Source: Planctomycetota bacterium
Lineage (GTDB): Bacteria; Planctomycetota; Planctomycetia; Gemmatales; Gemmataceae
Assembly: GCA_016873225.1 (NCBI GenBank)
Contig: VGXS01000001.1
Location: 1-64,000, forward strand
Direction of reading: 5' to 3'
Length of the DNA: 64,000 nucleotides
Shown here one piece after another: positions 25,001 to 36,993 of the stretch. Position numbers and translations under genes: made by a program. Position 1 is the first letter of the stretch, and the number at the start of each line of letters is the position of its first letter. Below the pieces are notes generated by a model. The model saw only the letters and a list, made by a program, of their open reading frames with translations, was not told the origin of the DNA and did not search any database.

Positions 25001-26950
25001 ATGCTGATTGCCTCCTTGGCCATCTCCCTTGCCGGATTCTTGCAGGAACTCAGGCCCCTTCCCTACAACCACCCCGGCTTGGAGGTTGACTTGGGTGTGG
25101 GCCTGTGGGCCTGGCCGGTGCCGTGCGATGCCGATGGCGACGGCGATTACGACCTCATCGTCTCCTGCCCCGACAAACCTTCCAATGGCGTCTGGCTGTT
25201 TGAAAACACCACCGGTGACACCCGCGCCAACCCCATGCCCGTCTTTAGGCCCGCGCGAAAACTCGGGCCCACCGTCCACTATGTGATGCCCAGTTTCACG
25301 CCCGATGGGCTCCGCGTATTCTCACCGGGCTTCGAACACCCGGGGTTCACCGCGACGGGCCTTGCCAACAGGAAACCGATTGGCGTTCCGGCGCGCTTCT
25401 ACCAACCCGTTGGCAAGCAGCCCAAGGGCCCCAAGGTAAGGCACAACCAGTGGCGACTGGCCGATTTCGACGGCGACGGCACACTCGACTTGGTTGTCGG
25501 CATCGAGGATTGGAGCGACTACGGTTGGGACGATGCCTGGAACCCCAAGGGCCAATGGACCAACGGCCCGCTCCACGGCTTCGTCTTCGTGTTCCGCAAC
25601 GCCGGATCAACCGACAAGCCCGATTACGCCCCTCCCTTCAAGCTCAACGCCGGTGGCAAGCCGATCGACACCTTCGGCTGCCCCTCGCCCAACTTCGCCG
25701 ACTTCGACGGCGACGGCGACCTCGACCTGCTCTGCGGGGAATTCCTCGATGGCTTCACCTACTTCGAGAACACCGGCACGCGCCAAAAGCCCGAATATGC
25801 TGCTGCAAAAATCCTCAAATCACCCGCCGGCGGGCGGCTGGCCATGGACCTGCAGATGATCGTGCCGGTGGCCTTCGACTGGGACCGCGACGGCGATATC
25901 GACCTCATCGTCGGCGACGAGGACGGCCGGGTGGCGTTCGTGGAGAACACGGGCAAGCTGGGCGTCGACCGGACTCCGCTGTTCCTGCCTCCCCGCTACT
26001 TCCGGCAGGCGGCCGACACGCTCAAGTGCGGCGCCCTCGCCACGCCTGTCGGTTTCGACTGGGACGGCGACGGCGACACCGACATTGTTTCGGGAAACAC
26101 CGCGGGCGTGATTGAGTGGTTTGAGAACCTCTCGGGCCCCGGCGTGGCCAACCCGAAGTGGGCCGCACCCCGCAGGCTTGAGGCGGGCGGAAAGCCTTTT
26201 CGGGTGATGGCCGGCCCCAATGGCAGCATCCAGGGCCCCGCCGAGGCCAAGTGGGGCTACACCACGCTCAGCGTGGCCGACTGGGATCTTGACGGCCTTC
26301 CCGACATCGTCCTCAACTCGATCCACGGAAAGGTGAAGTGGCTCAGGAACACCGGCACGCGCACGCGGCCGGCCCTGGCCGGGGAGGAACCGGTTGTCGT
26401 TGAATGGCCGGGCGCCCCTCCCAAGCCGGCTTGGACATGGTGGAACCCCGAACCGGGCACGCTGGCCACCCAGTGGCGCACCACGCCGTTCGTGGCCGAC
26501 CTCAACGGCGACGGCCTGCCCGATTTGGTGATGCTCGACCACGAGGGCTACCTCGCGTTCTTCGAGCGTCAACGCGTGTCGGGCAAGCTGGCCCTCAAGC
26601 CGCCCGTCAGATCGCTGGTCGATGCCTCGGGCAAGCCTCTCAGGCTCACCGATCGCGCCGCGGGCGGCAGCGGCCGGCGCAAGCTCTGCCTGGCCGACTG
26701 GGATGGCGACGGAATCGCCGACTTGCTGCTCAATGGAGCCAACGCGGATCTTTACAAGGGGCTGGGCCCCAAGGACGGACTGTGGCGCTTTGAAAGAAAG
26801 GGCCCGTTGGCCACCCGCAACATCGAGGGGCACGATGTCAGCCCCACGGTGGTGGATTTCCGGGGCGACGGGATTTTGGATTTCCTGGGTGGCGCCGAGG
26901 ATGGCCGGTTTTATCATCTGGTGAATCCGGGGCGCTCCGGCGCACGCTAG
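25001..26950 (+). CDS. Secreted FG-GAP/VCBS repeat beta-propeller protein
   Basis: 649 residues with a short signal peptide (MLIASLAISLAGFLQ). At least seven FG-GAP-type repeats follow, each with a calcium-loop-like DxDGDGDxDL: DADGDGDYDLIV, DFDGDGTLDLVVG, DFDGDGDLDLLCG, DWDRDGDIDLIVG, DWDGDGDTDIVSG, DWDLDGLPDIV, DLNGDGLPDLV and DWDGDGIADLL, interleaved with ENTGT motifs. Such propellers resemble the integrin alpha-chain fold and serve as binding modules; no enzyme domain is present. ATG 25001 is preferred to the in-frame TTG 24992. The next gene, a sialidase-like protein, starts 12 bases after the stop, so the two are probably co-transcribed. Confidence 0.85.
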   Translation: MLIASLAISLAGFLQELRPLPYNHPGLEVDLGVGLWAWPVPCDADGDGDYDLIVSCPDKPSNGVWLFENTTGDTRANPMPVFRPARKLGPTVHYVMPSFTPDGLRVFSPGFEHPGFTATGLANRKPIGVPARFYQPVGKQPKGPKVRHNQWRLADFDGDGTLDLVVGIEDWSDYGWDDAWNPKGQWTNGPLHGFVFVFRNAGSTDKPDYAPPFKLNAGGKPIDTFGCPSPNFADFDGDGDLDLLCGEFLDGFTYFENTGTRQKPEYAAAKILKSPAGGRLAMDLQMIVPVAFDWDRDGDIDLIVGDEDGRVAFVENTGKLGVDRTPLFLPPRYFRQAADTLKCGALATPVGFDWDGDGDTDIVSGNTAGVIEWFENLSGPGVANPKWAAPRRLEAGGKPFRVMAGPNGSIQGPAEAKWGYTTLSVADWDLDGLPDIVLNSIHGKVKWLRNTGTRTRPALAGEEPVVVEWPGAPPKPAWTWWNPEPGTLATQWRTTPFVADLNGDGLPDLVMLDHEGYLAFFERQRVSGKLALKPPVRSLVDASGKPLRLTDRAAGGSGRRKLCLADWDGDGIADLLLNGANADLYKGLGPKDGLWRFERKGPLATRNIEGHDVSPTVVDFRGDGILDFLGGAEDGRFYHLVNPGRSGAR

Positions 26951-26962
26951 CTGGAGCCAATC

Positions 26963-28003
26963 ATGATTCTTCTTCTCGCAAGCCTGTGCGCCTTCCGCGC
27001 TGATCCCGCGGTTGTGCTTTCCGAGTTCATCTACGAGAAGGCGCCTTTCCCCAGTTGCCATGCCACCACGATTGCCGACACCCGCGACGGCCTCGTGGCC
27101 GCCTGGTTTGGCGGCACCGCGGAAGGCAAGCCTGATGTGGGCATCTGGGTGTCGAGGCGCCATGGCAACGCCTGGACGGCCCCGGTGGAGGTGGCCACGG
27201 GAGTTCAAACCGACGGCAAGCGCCTGCCCTGCTGGAACCCGGTGCTGTTCCAACCCAAGGACGGCCCGTTGATGCTCTTTTACAAGGTCGGCCCCTCCCC
27301 CAGCACCTGGTGGGGAATGCGCAAGGACAGCGCCGACGGCGGCAAGACTTGGGGCGAACCCGTCCGCCTGCCCGATGGACTCGTCGGCCCCGTCAAGAAC
27401 AAGCCGGTGCAACGGCCCGACGGCGCCATCGTCAGCGGCAGCAGCTTGGAGGGTCTCAAGGGTGGTCCCTCCTGGCAGGCCCACATCGAACGCAGCACCG
27501 ACGGCGGAAAAAACTGGACCAAGCTGGCCATCCCCGTGGCCAAGGATGGCCCCGCCTGCATACAGCCCAGCATCCTCGCCTTGGGTGGCAACCGGTTGCT
27601 GGCGCTCGGGCGCACCCGCTCGGGGGCGATCTTCACCACGGCCTCGGCCGACAATGGCCTTTCATGGTCCGCGATAACCCTTTCCCAGCTTCCCAACCCC
27701 AACTCCGGCACCGATGCTGTTACCCTGCGTGATGGCACCCATTTGCTCGTGTACAACCACACCCGACTGGGCCGAAGTCCGCTCAACCTCGCGGCCTCCA
27801 AGGATGGCGAGCAGTGGTCCGGCGCGCTGGTGTTGGAAAGTGAACCGGGCGAATACAGCTACCCGGCGATCATCCAGTCGGCCGACGGCCTGGTCCACAT
27901 CACCTACACCTGGAAGCGGCAAAAGGTGCGCCATGTGGTGATCGACCCGGCGAAACTTGTCGCCCGCCCCATCCTCGACGGCCGATGGCCCAAGGGGAGT
28001 TGA
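26963..28003 (+). CDS. Secreted sialidase/BNR-repeat six-bladed propeller protein
   Basis: 346 residues with a very short hydrophobic N-terminus (MILLLASLCAFRA). Asp-box motifs of the sialidase fold appear as SADGGKTWGEP, STDGGKNWTKL and SADNGLSWSAI. Family landmarks FPSCHATTIADTRDGLVAAWFGG and EYSYPAIIQSADGLVHITYTW match the planctomycete exo-alpha-sialidase-like proteins, which often act on other sugars (for example ulosonic acids or rhamnogalacturonan-type glycosides) rather than on sialic acid. GGAG lies about six bases before the ATG. The gene is 12 bases behind the FG-GAP gene; the pair may bind and cleave an extracellular glycan. Confidence 0.85.
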   Translation: MILLLASLCAFRADPAVVLSEFIYEKAPFPSCHATTIADTRDGLVAAWFGGTAEGKPDVGIWVSRRHGNAWTAPVEVATGVQTDGKRLPCWNPVLFQPKDGPLMLFYKVGPSPSTWWGMRKDSADGGKTWGEPVRLPDGLVGPVKNKPVQRPDGAIVSGSSLEGLKGGPSWQAHIERSTDGGKNWTKLAIPVAKDGPACIQPSILALGGNRLLALGRTRSGAIFTTASADNGLSWSAITLSQLPNPNSGTDAVTLRDGTHLLVYNHTRLGRSPLNLAASKDGEQWSGALVLESEPGEYSYPAIIQSADGLVHITYTWKRQKVRHVVIDPAKLVARPILDGRWPKGS

Positions 28004-28694
28004 GCAAGTCCCGCACCCATGGCCCGAATGCCTGTGATGGCCGACTTCAAAAATGGAAAACCGTTATTTCAGAAAGAGCCCCGAACGGAGATGCGAGGCA
28101 CAGAAGCGGGCGAGTCGGCGCTAGAGCAGGCTTCAAGTGGGTGAGTTGAATTGTTGACGCCGACAGAACAAACACAAATGTGCGGTGAGTAAAACCAATA
28201 AAGCCCCGAACGCTGTCGAAGGCGGAATGAGCAGGTTTGGATCCGGAATCGACCCGCTCACTCCGGCGCTACGCGCCTGCGTTCGGGGCTCTTTTGTTTC
28301 TGTTATGGCTCATGGTGTTGTTCCTTGATCGACTCGCCCCTCACTAAGCGATGAACGGATCTCAATATGAAGGCCAGACAAAGGCTGACGATGCTTATAA
28401 GCCCCCAGCGGAGTGAGGGGCTCTCGCGGACATTCAACAACTTGGCTCCAGTTCAGAAGTCACTCGCGCCGTTCGACGCTTCATGGACATGAAAGGGCTA
28501 ACACAATGATGGCGGGTGCCGGGGTCTTGAGCAGCTCAATCATTTGAAGTTGGCTCTAGAGCCCCCCCAGCCACCGCGCCCTCGGCTCACTTCGCGACTC
28601 ATGACATTTCTGATGATGGATTGCGATTGGGGGTTGGCCAGCAGGCCAAAATATTAGAACAATATGATGAAACGATGCGGAGAGGTGGGAAAAG
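28004..28694. other. Gene-free stretch with hairpin repeats
   Basis: Nearly 700 bases with no plausible coding frame and a lower GC content than the flanks. It contains AGCCCCGAACG at 28077-28087, the long hairpin described separately (28202-28290), a smaller one AGCCCC/GGGGCT at 28400-28422, and a C-rich AGAGCCCCCCCAGCC near 28560. The sequence downstream of 28087 resembles, with differences, the reverse complement of the right arm of the long hairpin, so this looks like decayed copies of one repeat family rather than a single terminator. No transposase or target duplication is seen. Confidence 0.6.
28202..28290. repeat. 89-bp imperfect palindrome with 12-bp perfect arms
   Basis: Outer arms AGCCCCGAACGC (28202-28213) and GCGTTCGGGGCT (28279-28290) are exact inverses; inner segments GCGGAATGAGC and GCTCACTCCGGC extend the stem imperfectly. 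CTTTTGTTT follows the right arm, so it could terminate plus-strand transcription from the sialidase gene about 200 bases upstream, but the length and the related sequence at 28077 suggest a dispersed palindromic element. Confidence 0.7.
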
Positions 28695-28767
<73 letters not shown>

Positions 28768-28849
28768 TTGAATCAACAATCATGATCGTACCACCGATCC
28801 CCGGATTGGCAAGGCAATCCGGAAGGGTGAATACGGCCCGGTGGTGGGG

Positions 28850-30643
28850 TTAATCGGCCCCGCCACTGGTGCGGCCCATGGCCACATCAAATTCACTCAA
28901 AAGCGGCACCAGCATCGCCGCGATGGCGAATCCGAAGGCCCCGGCAACCACCAGGAAAGGAATGAGCGGGTCGCCCGTCTCACCCGTGCCCGGCTTGCCC
29001 ACCACCACCGTCGCGGCGGTGTAAAAAACGGCCAAGGGGCACAGCCACGATGCCAGCGTCAGCGCCCCTGAAGGCCTTTCCCCGTTGAGAACCCACCACA
29101 TTCCGCCGATGCCGGCACCCAAAAAGGCGAGAAAACTGGCCCATTGGTACTCGAAACGGCCGTTCACCAGAATCAGCGCGATCGTCACCAGCGTGCCAAC
29201 CGTGAGGAAAAACACGCTTCCCAGGGCCGTGAGGATGGCCGCGCGCGAAGTCGGGCTACGCAAGGCGATGTGAATTCCCAGCACCATGCAGAAGGCGAAC
29301 ACCACCAGGAGGCCGCCCAAAAGGCACAACAGGGCCATGGCGTTCATCGACTGGCCCAGTTCGGGATAGCGCGCCGGGGGCGTGGCCAGGAAACCATACA
29401 GGGCATACACGCCGCCCAGCAGCAGCGGCGGGGCGATGTAAAGAAGCGTGTTACGCAGGATGCCCAGCAGCTTGCCGAAGATGAATTCCCCCGCGGTGAG
29501 GTCGGTGACCAGCAGCAGGTCGAGGGCGCCCAGGTCTTTTTCCGTGGTGATGGCCGTCACGGACTGCGCGGCGACCAGGAGCAGGCTGAGCACCAGCACG
29601 GGAACCAGGCCGTAAGCCGCGGCGAAGGGGAATCGCTGCCCGGCGAGCACCGGAACCAGCGTGCCGTAGAGGATGAGGCCCAGCACGATGAGATACCCGG
29701 CCTGGATCATGAACGGCCTGCGGCCGTAGGCCCGGGTGCTTGTCTCGCGCCACAGGATCGGGTTGCCTTCCACGGGCCGCACCTTGCCGGGCGCGGCGTG
29801 GGCCTTCATGCGGTCGACTTCCTCGGCGGGCGCGTCGTCGGGGGCCTCACGCTGCATGACAGGTTTGCCGCTGGGGTTCCAGACGCGCAGCATCACCATG
29901 CCGGCGCCCAGGAGGCCCGCGCCCAACCCCGCCATCCATGCCAAATGGCCCAGCAGCCAGCCGCCGCGCCCGAGGATGAGCGTGGCGGGATCAAGGGCCA
30001 CGGCCAAGGCGAGGAACGGATCGAGGATGGTGGAGACCGCCTCGCCCGTGGAACCGGGGATGAAGCCGGCGATGCGGGCCAAAAGCAGGTACAGCACCAG
30101 GCCCAGCGCGGTGAGGGCCAACGCCGGGAAGGTCCGCTCCCGCCACAGCGCCATCAGGCCGCCCAGGGCGCCGCTGGCCAGCATCGCGGTCCAGGTGAGC
30201 GCCGTCACGGCGAACACCTGCCAGGCTCCCACGCCTCCCGTGAGAACCAAAAGGGCCATGAGCGGCAGGCTGGCCAGGGGCAGGCTCAGCAGAGGCAGCA
30301 TGCTGCCGATGATCTTGCCAAGCACGATCTCCCGGTCGGCCAGGTCGGTGATCAGGAGCAGGATGAAGGTGCGCCTGTCCTTCTCCAGGGCCACGGCGCT
30401 GGCGGCGGCCAGGGCGGCGTAAAACACCAGCAGCACCACCTGCACCACCGAAAACACCTGGAAGATCAGCGGGCCGAGCCTCGAGAGGTCGAGGTACTGC
30501 CCCGGCCGGCTCCATTCCGCCGTGCCCAGCCAGGTGGTCAGGGCGATCACCCAAAACAGGCCGATCCACGCCGAGCGCTGTGCCTGGAGGCGGCCGTTGC
30601 GCGGCAGGATGAGCCATTCGCGGGTGAAGATCGGGCCCAGCAC
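28850..30643 (-). CDS. ABC-2-type permease with an internal duplication
   Basis: About 597 residues in two halves, each with an N-terminal segment, several membrane spans and a conserved cytoplasmic block: first EKDRRTFILLLITDLADREI with LGKIIGS, later EKDLGALDLLLVTDLTAGEF with FGKLLGI. This block is typical of ABC-2 exporters of the NatB/GldF-like type, so the gene appears to be a tandem duplication fused in one chain. No ATPase gene lies next to it; a partner must be encoded elsewhere. The minus-strand frame is open to 31921, but that part is antisense shadow of pgi. I take GTG 30643 (start of LGPIFTREWLILP), 29 bases after the pgi stop, so co-transcription with pgi is likely. Confidence 0.8.
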   Translation of the reverse strand: MLGPIFTREWLILPRNGRLQAQRSAWIGLFWVIALTTWLGTAEWSRPGQYLDLSRLGPLIFQVFSVVQVVLLVFYAALAAASAVALEKDRRTFILLLITDLADREIVLGKIIGSMLPLLSLPLASLPLMALLVLTGGVGAWQVFAVTALTWTAMLASGALGGLMALWRERTFPALALTALGLVLYLLLARIAGFIPGSTGEAVSTILDPFLALAVALDPATLILGRGGWLLGHLAWMAGLGAGLLGAGMVMLRVWNPSGKPVMQREAPDDAPAEEVDRMKAHAAPGKVRPVEGNPILWRETSTRAYGRRPFMIQAGYLIVLGLILYGTLVPVLAGQRFPFAAAYGLVPVLVLSLLLVAAQSVTAITTEKDLGALDLLLVTDLTAGEFIFGKLLGILRNTLLYIAPPLLLGGVYALYGFLATPPARYPELGQSMNAMALLCLLGGLLVVFAFCMVLGIHIALRSPTSRAAILTALGSVFFLTVGTLVTIALILVNGRFEYQWASFLAFLGAGIGGMWWVLNGERPSGALTLASWLCPLAVFYTAATVVVGKPGTGETGDPLIPFLVVAGAFGFAIAAMLVPLLSEFDVAMGRTSGGAD

Positions 30644-30672
30644 GGTTGGTGTCGCTCCGCCTTGGCGATTCC

Positions 30673-33216
<2,544 letters not shown>

Positions 33217-33238
<22 letters not shown>

Positions 33239-33828
33239 GGTCGGGCACCTCCGATCCTGCGGACAACATAGAGCCAGGGCGGCGATCGTCGACCCTTTTC
33301 CGGCTGATGAACCTCCAGGACCCATTTTTCGGGGTCCAACAGCCGCAGTTCGCGCTCCACCCCTTCCTTTTCCTCGGCCCCGCCGGGGTGTCCCGTGTAG
33401 GCAATCACGGTGAGCACGCCGCCAGGCCTGAGCAGGCCCGGCGCAACCATCAAGGCCCGCCGGGTTTCCCACCATGCGGTTGTGATGCCATGGTCACCCC
33501 CGGGAAGATAGCCCAAGTTGAAAGTGACCGCTCCCACGCGGCCCTTCCAATCGGCCGGAACCAGCTGGTCGAGGTCGCCATGGCTGGCGCGGATGGCCAC
33601 CACGCGATCGGCAAGATTTTCCGCGGCCAGCGCGGCGGCGGTGGCCTTCACGGCGATTTCCTGCACATCGATCGCCAAAACCTTTCCGAGGGGCCCCACG
33701 GCGCGGGCCAGCATCACCGTGTCGCGGCCCATGCCGCAGGTGGCGTCGATGGCACGGTCGCCCGGAAGAAGCGCCGCTTGCATCAGGGACCGTGCCTGTC
33801 CGGTCAGCGGCGGCGAGGGCGAATTCAT
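33217..33828 (-). CDS. mnmM: SAM-dependent methyltransferase, MnmM/YtqB-like (tRNA wobble uridine)
   Basis: 203 residues, Rossmann methyltransferase. Motif I is AIDATCGMGRDTVMLA, an acidic GKVLAIDVQ follows, and the signature of the rRNA_methylase/YtqB family is FNLGYLPGGDHGITT, with GVLTVIAYTGHPGGAEEK after it. The Bacillus member YtqB (MnmM) methylates 5-aminomethyl-2-thiouridine at position 34 of tRNAs to the mnm5 form. The start codon overlaps the stop of the upstream FAD oxidoreductase as ATGA (33825-33828), a translational coupling. That partner resembles the oxidase half of MnmC, which makes the same substrate, so the pair probably finishes the modification. The 3' end overlaps the downstream gene start by 22 bases. 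Confidence 0.8.
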
Positions 33829-34895
33829 GGCCTTTCCCCCGCCATGCGCCGGCGGACATCAATTTCCCTGGGGATCTCCGCGCCAAGCAGCAGGTGATCC
33901 GCCAGCATCCCGGCCATGGCCGGCGCCAAAAGTGAACCCTTCGAGCCCAGCCCGTTGAACATCGCCAGCCCGGCAAGCGCCGGATGGCTGCCGATCACCG
34001 GCAGGAAGCCATGAATGTTCGGCCGCACGCCCGCCCTCTGCCCCGTCACCCGGAAAGGGAGGCGCAGGAACCGCTCCAGGCGGCCGACAATTTCCTCCCT
34101 GCCCCGGGGCGTGGGGATCGAGGATGTGTCGTGCCAGGTGTAGGTGGAACCGGCGCGATAAAGGCCTTTTTCCTCCGGAACCAGCCAAACGCCGCGGTGA
34201 AGTGTGCCGGCGGAAGCGAGGCCGTCCGCCTCGATGTCGAGTATTTCACCCTTGGAAGGGTTGAAAATCAGGCCGCCGAACCAGGGGTTTCCCGCCGCCT
34301 CGAATCCCTGGCAGAAGACGACAAGGGGCGCGACCACGCCGGGGGGATCGACCCTCCAGGCGCCGGGGCCGCCGGTGAGCCCCTCGGGCAACGCCACCCG
34401 GCCATCGAAGTAGCGGCACAATCCCCGCTCCCGCAAGATTCGCCGCGAGGCCTCGAGGTAGCCCGGCACATCCAACCGGGCGGCCCCGGGCATCACCATG
34501 CCTCCCAGCGGAGCGTCGATGCCCGGGGGCAGGTCTTCGGGTGAAAGGTCGCGCCACAGGTGTCTTGGCAAGGTGTTCCGCTTGTTGGCCCAGAAACCGG
34601 CCTCCCTGTCGTTCTCGATCAGCCGGGTCATCGGCAAGTCGCGCACCAGGGCGGTTCCGGATTCGTTTTCCAAGGCGGCATAGTGGGCCCGCGAAACCGG
34701 CCAAAACTCCTCGTACCCCCACGACACCACGAAGCGTTGCCCGGCTATCGGGGTGACCAGGCCGGCGGCGACGCGCGAACTCGTGGCCGCCGCGGCCGGG
34801 TCGACCAGCACGGAACGCTTGCCGTGGCGCGACAGGGCCCACGCCAGCGCCGTGCCGGCGAGTCCTCCACCAATGATCACGGCATCCGCCAACAT
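33825..34895 (-). CDS. FAD-dependent oxidoreductase of the DAO family, MnmC-oxidase-like
   Basis: About 356 residues. It begins with the dinucleotide-binding fold AVIIGGGLAGTALAWALSRHG and the DAO-superfamily RVAAGLVTPIAGQRF, and ends with the GxRPxxxGxxPxIG-type block AGVRPNIHGFLPVIGSHP followed by NGLGSKGSLLAPAMA. This is the layout of the C-terminal oxidase domain of MnmC, which removes the carboxymethyl group from cmnm5(s2)U34. The coupled mnmM-like gene strengthens the tRNA assignment, but glycine or other amine oxidases have the same fold, so substrate is inferred. ATG 34895 is taken (MLADAVIIGGG); an in-frame start at 34934 adds 13 non-conserved residues. First gene of a three-gene unit ended by the terminator near 32.4 kb. 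Confidence 0.8.
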   Translation of the reverse strand: MLADAVIIGGGLAGTALAWALSRHGKRSVLVDPAAAATSSRVAAGLVTPIAGQRFVVSWGYEEFWPVSRAHYAALENESGTALVRDLPMTRLIENDREAGFWANKRNTLPRHLWRDLSPEDLPPGIDAPLGGMVMPGAARLDVPGYLEASRRILRERGLCRYFDGRVALPEGLTGGPGAWRVDPPGVVAPLVVFCQGFEAAGNPWFGGLIFNPSKGEILDIEADGLASAGTLHRGVWLVPEEKGLYRAGSTYTWHDTSSIPTPRGREEIVGRLERFLRLPFRVTGQRAGVRPNIHGFLPVIGSHPALAGLAMFNGLGSKGSLLAPAMAGMLADHLLLGAEIPREIDVRRRMAGERP

Positions 34896-34991
34896 GGCTG
34901 GCTTCCCGGGCCATGAGGCCCCGTTGGCGGACAACCCCGCCGTGTCCTAGCTTAGCTTGATCCAAGATCCCACCCGTGCCGGAGGCTTCCC

Positions 34992-36011
34992 ATGTCCGCT
35001 CGCGCCTTGTGCTCGCTCATGTTGTTCGTCGGGATTGGCGGTGTCGCCGCCGCGGCAGGCAAGTTGGAGGCGCTGGTGGAGAACAGCCCCGAACTGGCCA
35101 TGCCGTTCGGCATCGACTTCATGGCCGACGGCACCCTCGTGGTGGCCGACTTTTCCCGCAGCAACATCGTTCTGGTGACTCCCGCGGGCAAGGCCCGCGT
35201 GCTTGCCGGAGGCGGCAAGAAGGGAAGCAAGGACGGCAAGGGAACCGAGGCCCTGTTCAACGGCCCCCACAACGCCGTGGTACGCCCCGACGGGAAAATC
35301 ATCGTTGGCGACAGCTTCAACCACCTCATCAAGGTCGTGGATCCCGCCGACGGCACCACGACCACCATCTCGGGCGGCGAGAAGGGCTTCGCCGGCGACG
35401 GGATGGCGGCATCGCAAGCGCGTTACAACGACACCTACCATGTCGCCTTCAAGGGCGCCGGCCTCCTTGTCGCCGACCTTGGCAACAGGCGCGTCCGACT
35501 CATGGGCGACATGGTTTCCACGGTGGCCGGCAACGGCACCCGGGGCGCCCCCAAGGACGGTTCCAAGGCCACCGAGGCGCCACTGGTCGACCCTCGCGCC
35601 TGCGCCGCGGATTCCCAGGGCAACTTGTACATCCTTGAGAGGGGAGGCAACGCGCTGCGCGTGGTGGATTCGAAGGGGATCATCCGCACTGTCGTCGGCA
35701 CCGGCAAGGCCGGCCCGGTCACCGAGGGGCCCGGCGCCTCGTGCACGCTCAACAGCCCCAAGTTCCTCTGGGTGGAAAAGAACGGCAATGTCCTCATCGC
35801 CGATTCATCCAACCACGCCATCAGGCGCTACCACCCCGCCACGGGCATGGTCACCACGGTGGCGGGCACCGGCAAGGCCGGCAAGGGCCCGGCGGGAGGA
35901 GACCCACTCGCCACCGCGCTCAAGCATCCCCATGGAGTCGCCGTCGACGACAAGGGAACGCTCTACATCTCCGACAGCGAGAACGGGCGCATCCTCAAGC
36001 TGGTTCCCTGA
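34992..36011 (+). CDS. Secreted NHL-repeat beta-propeller protein
   Basis: 339 residues with a signal peptide (LCSLMLFVGIGGVAAAAG). NHL-type blades repeat as PFGIDFMADGTLVVADFSR, PHNAVVRPDGKIIVGDSFNH, DPRACAADSQGNLYILERGG and PHGVAVDDKGTLYISDSENG, with GTGKAGPVTEG and GTGKAGKGPAGG connecting loops. Propellers of this kind bind ligands or proteins, and some are hydrolases; no catalytic residues can be identified. GGAGG lies six bases before the ATG. It is divergent from the FAD oxidoreductase unit, sharing about 100 bases, and convergent with purU. Confidence 0.85.
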   Translation: MSARALCSLMLFVGIGGVAAAAGKLEALVENSPELAMPFGIDFMADGTLVVADFSRSNIVLVTPAGKARVLAGGGKKGSKDGKGTEALFNGPHNAVVRPDGKIIVGDSFNHLIKVVDPADGTTTTISGGEKGFAGDGMAASQARYNDTYHVAFKGAGLLVADLGNRRVRLMGDMVSTVAGNGTRGAPKDGSKATEAPLVDPRACAADSQGNLYILERGGNALRVVDSKGIIRTVVGTGKAGPVTEGPGASCTLNSPKFLWVEKNGNVLIADSSNHAIRRYHPATGMVTTVAGTGKAGKGPAGGDPLATALKHPHGVAVDDKGTLYISDSENGRILKLVP

Positions 36012-36025
36012 CGGGCCAATATCCG

Positions 36026-36880
36026 TCAGTCGAACACCACCGTCTTGCGGTCGTACACGAGGATCCGGTGCGACAGGTGCCAGCGGAGCGCCCGGGAAAG
36101 CACGATCTTCTCGAGGTCGCGGCCCTTCTCAAGCAGGTCGCCGATCGCGTCGCGGTGCGAGATGCGCACGACATCCTGGTCGATGATCGGCCCCTCGTCG
36201 AGGTCGTCGGTGACATAGTGGCTGGTGGCGCCGATGAGCTTCACGCCCCGTTCGAAGGCGCGGTGATAGGGCTTGGCGCCGATGAACGCCGGCAGGAACG
36301 AGTGGTGCACATTGATGATGCGCCGCGGGTACCGCGCCACGAAGTCGGGCGACAGGACCTGCATGTAGCGGGCCAGCACGACCAGGTCGATCTTGTGCTC
36401 CTCGAGCAGGGCCATCTGGCGGCGCTCGGCGGCGGGCTTGCCCCCCTGCTCCACCTTCACCATGTGAAACGGAATGCCGTAAAAGTCGGTCCAGCGTTTC
36501 GCCTGCTCGTGGTTGCCGATCACCAGCGGAATCTCGCAGGCCAGTTCAGCCGACTGATGCCGGTACAGCAGGTCGACCAGGCAATGCAGGTGCTGGGAGA
36601 CGAACAGGGCCACCCTCAGGGGCCTGTCCGACCTCTCCAGCCGCCAGCGCATGGAAAACCGGTCGGCGACGGGGGCGAACCTGCGCGGAAACTCGTCGAG
36701 GTCCATGCCGAATCCCTCGAGGTCCCATTCCACCCGCATGAGGAACAGGTCGCGTTCGGCATCCTGGTGCTGGTCGGCGTGGAGGATGTTGGCCTGGTGG
36801 CGGTAGAGGAACTCGGCGACCGCGGCGACGATTCCCTTCTGGTCGGGACAGTCGATCAGAAGAATGGCGGTTTTTTTCAT
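36026..36880 (-). CDS. purU: Formyltetrahydrofolate deformylase
   Basis: 284 residues, the standard length. An N-terminal ACT domain (LLIDCPDQKGIVAAVAEFLY) is followed by the formyltransferase-type hydrolase domain with LVIGNHEQAKRW, NVHHSFLPAFIGAKPYHRAF and the catalytic Asp region YVTDDLDEGPIIDQD. The enzyme converts 10-formyl-THF to THF and formate, balancing one-carbon units for purine and glycine metabolism. The start MKKTAILLIDCPDQ at 36880 is the obvious one. It is convergent with the NHL gene (14 bases between stops) and divergent from the DUF1080 gene. Confidence 0.95.
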   Translation of the reverse strand: MKKTAILLIDCPDQKGIVAAVAEFLYRHQANILHADQHQDAERDLFLMRVEWDLEGFGMDLDEFPRRFAPVADRFSMRWRLERSDRPLRVALFVSQHLHCLVDLLYRHQSAELACEIPLVIGNHEQAKRWTDFYGIPFHMVKVEQGGKPAAERRQMALLEEHKIDLVVLARYMQVLSPDFVARYPRRIINVHHSFLPAFIGAKPYHRAFERGVKLIGATSHYVTDDLDEGPIIDQDVVRISHRDAIGDLLEKGRDLEKIVLSRALRWHLSHRILVYDRKTVVFD

Positions 36881-36993
36881 GGTCAGTCGGCCCCGGTTGC
36901 ATTAGATTTCCAATCCTGCAGTTTAGCTGACGCCGCGGCAGCGGGCAGGCCCGTCCCGGCAAGGCTTCACACCAGCATCAGGAGTTTCCCAGC

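Noticed and set aside
28202-28290. Insertion-sequence remnant with terminal inverted repeats
   Set aside because: No transposase fragment, no flanking target duplication; a palindromic repeat or terminator is sufficient.
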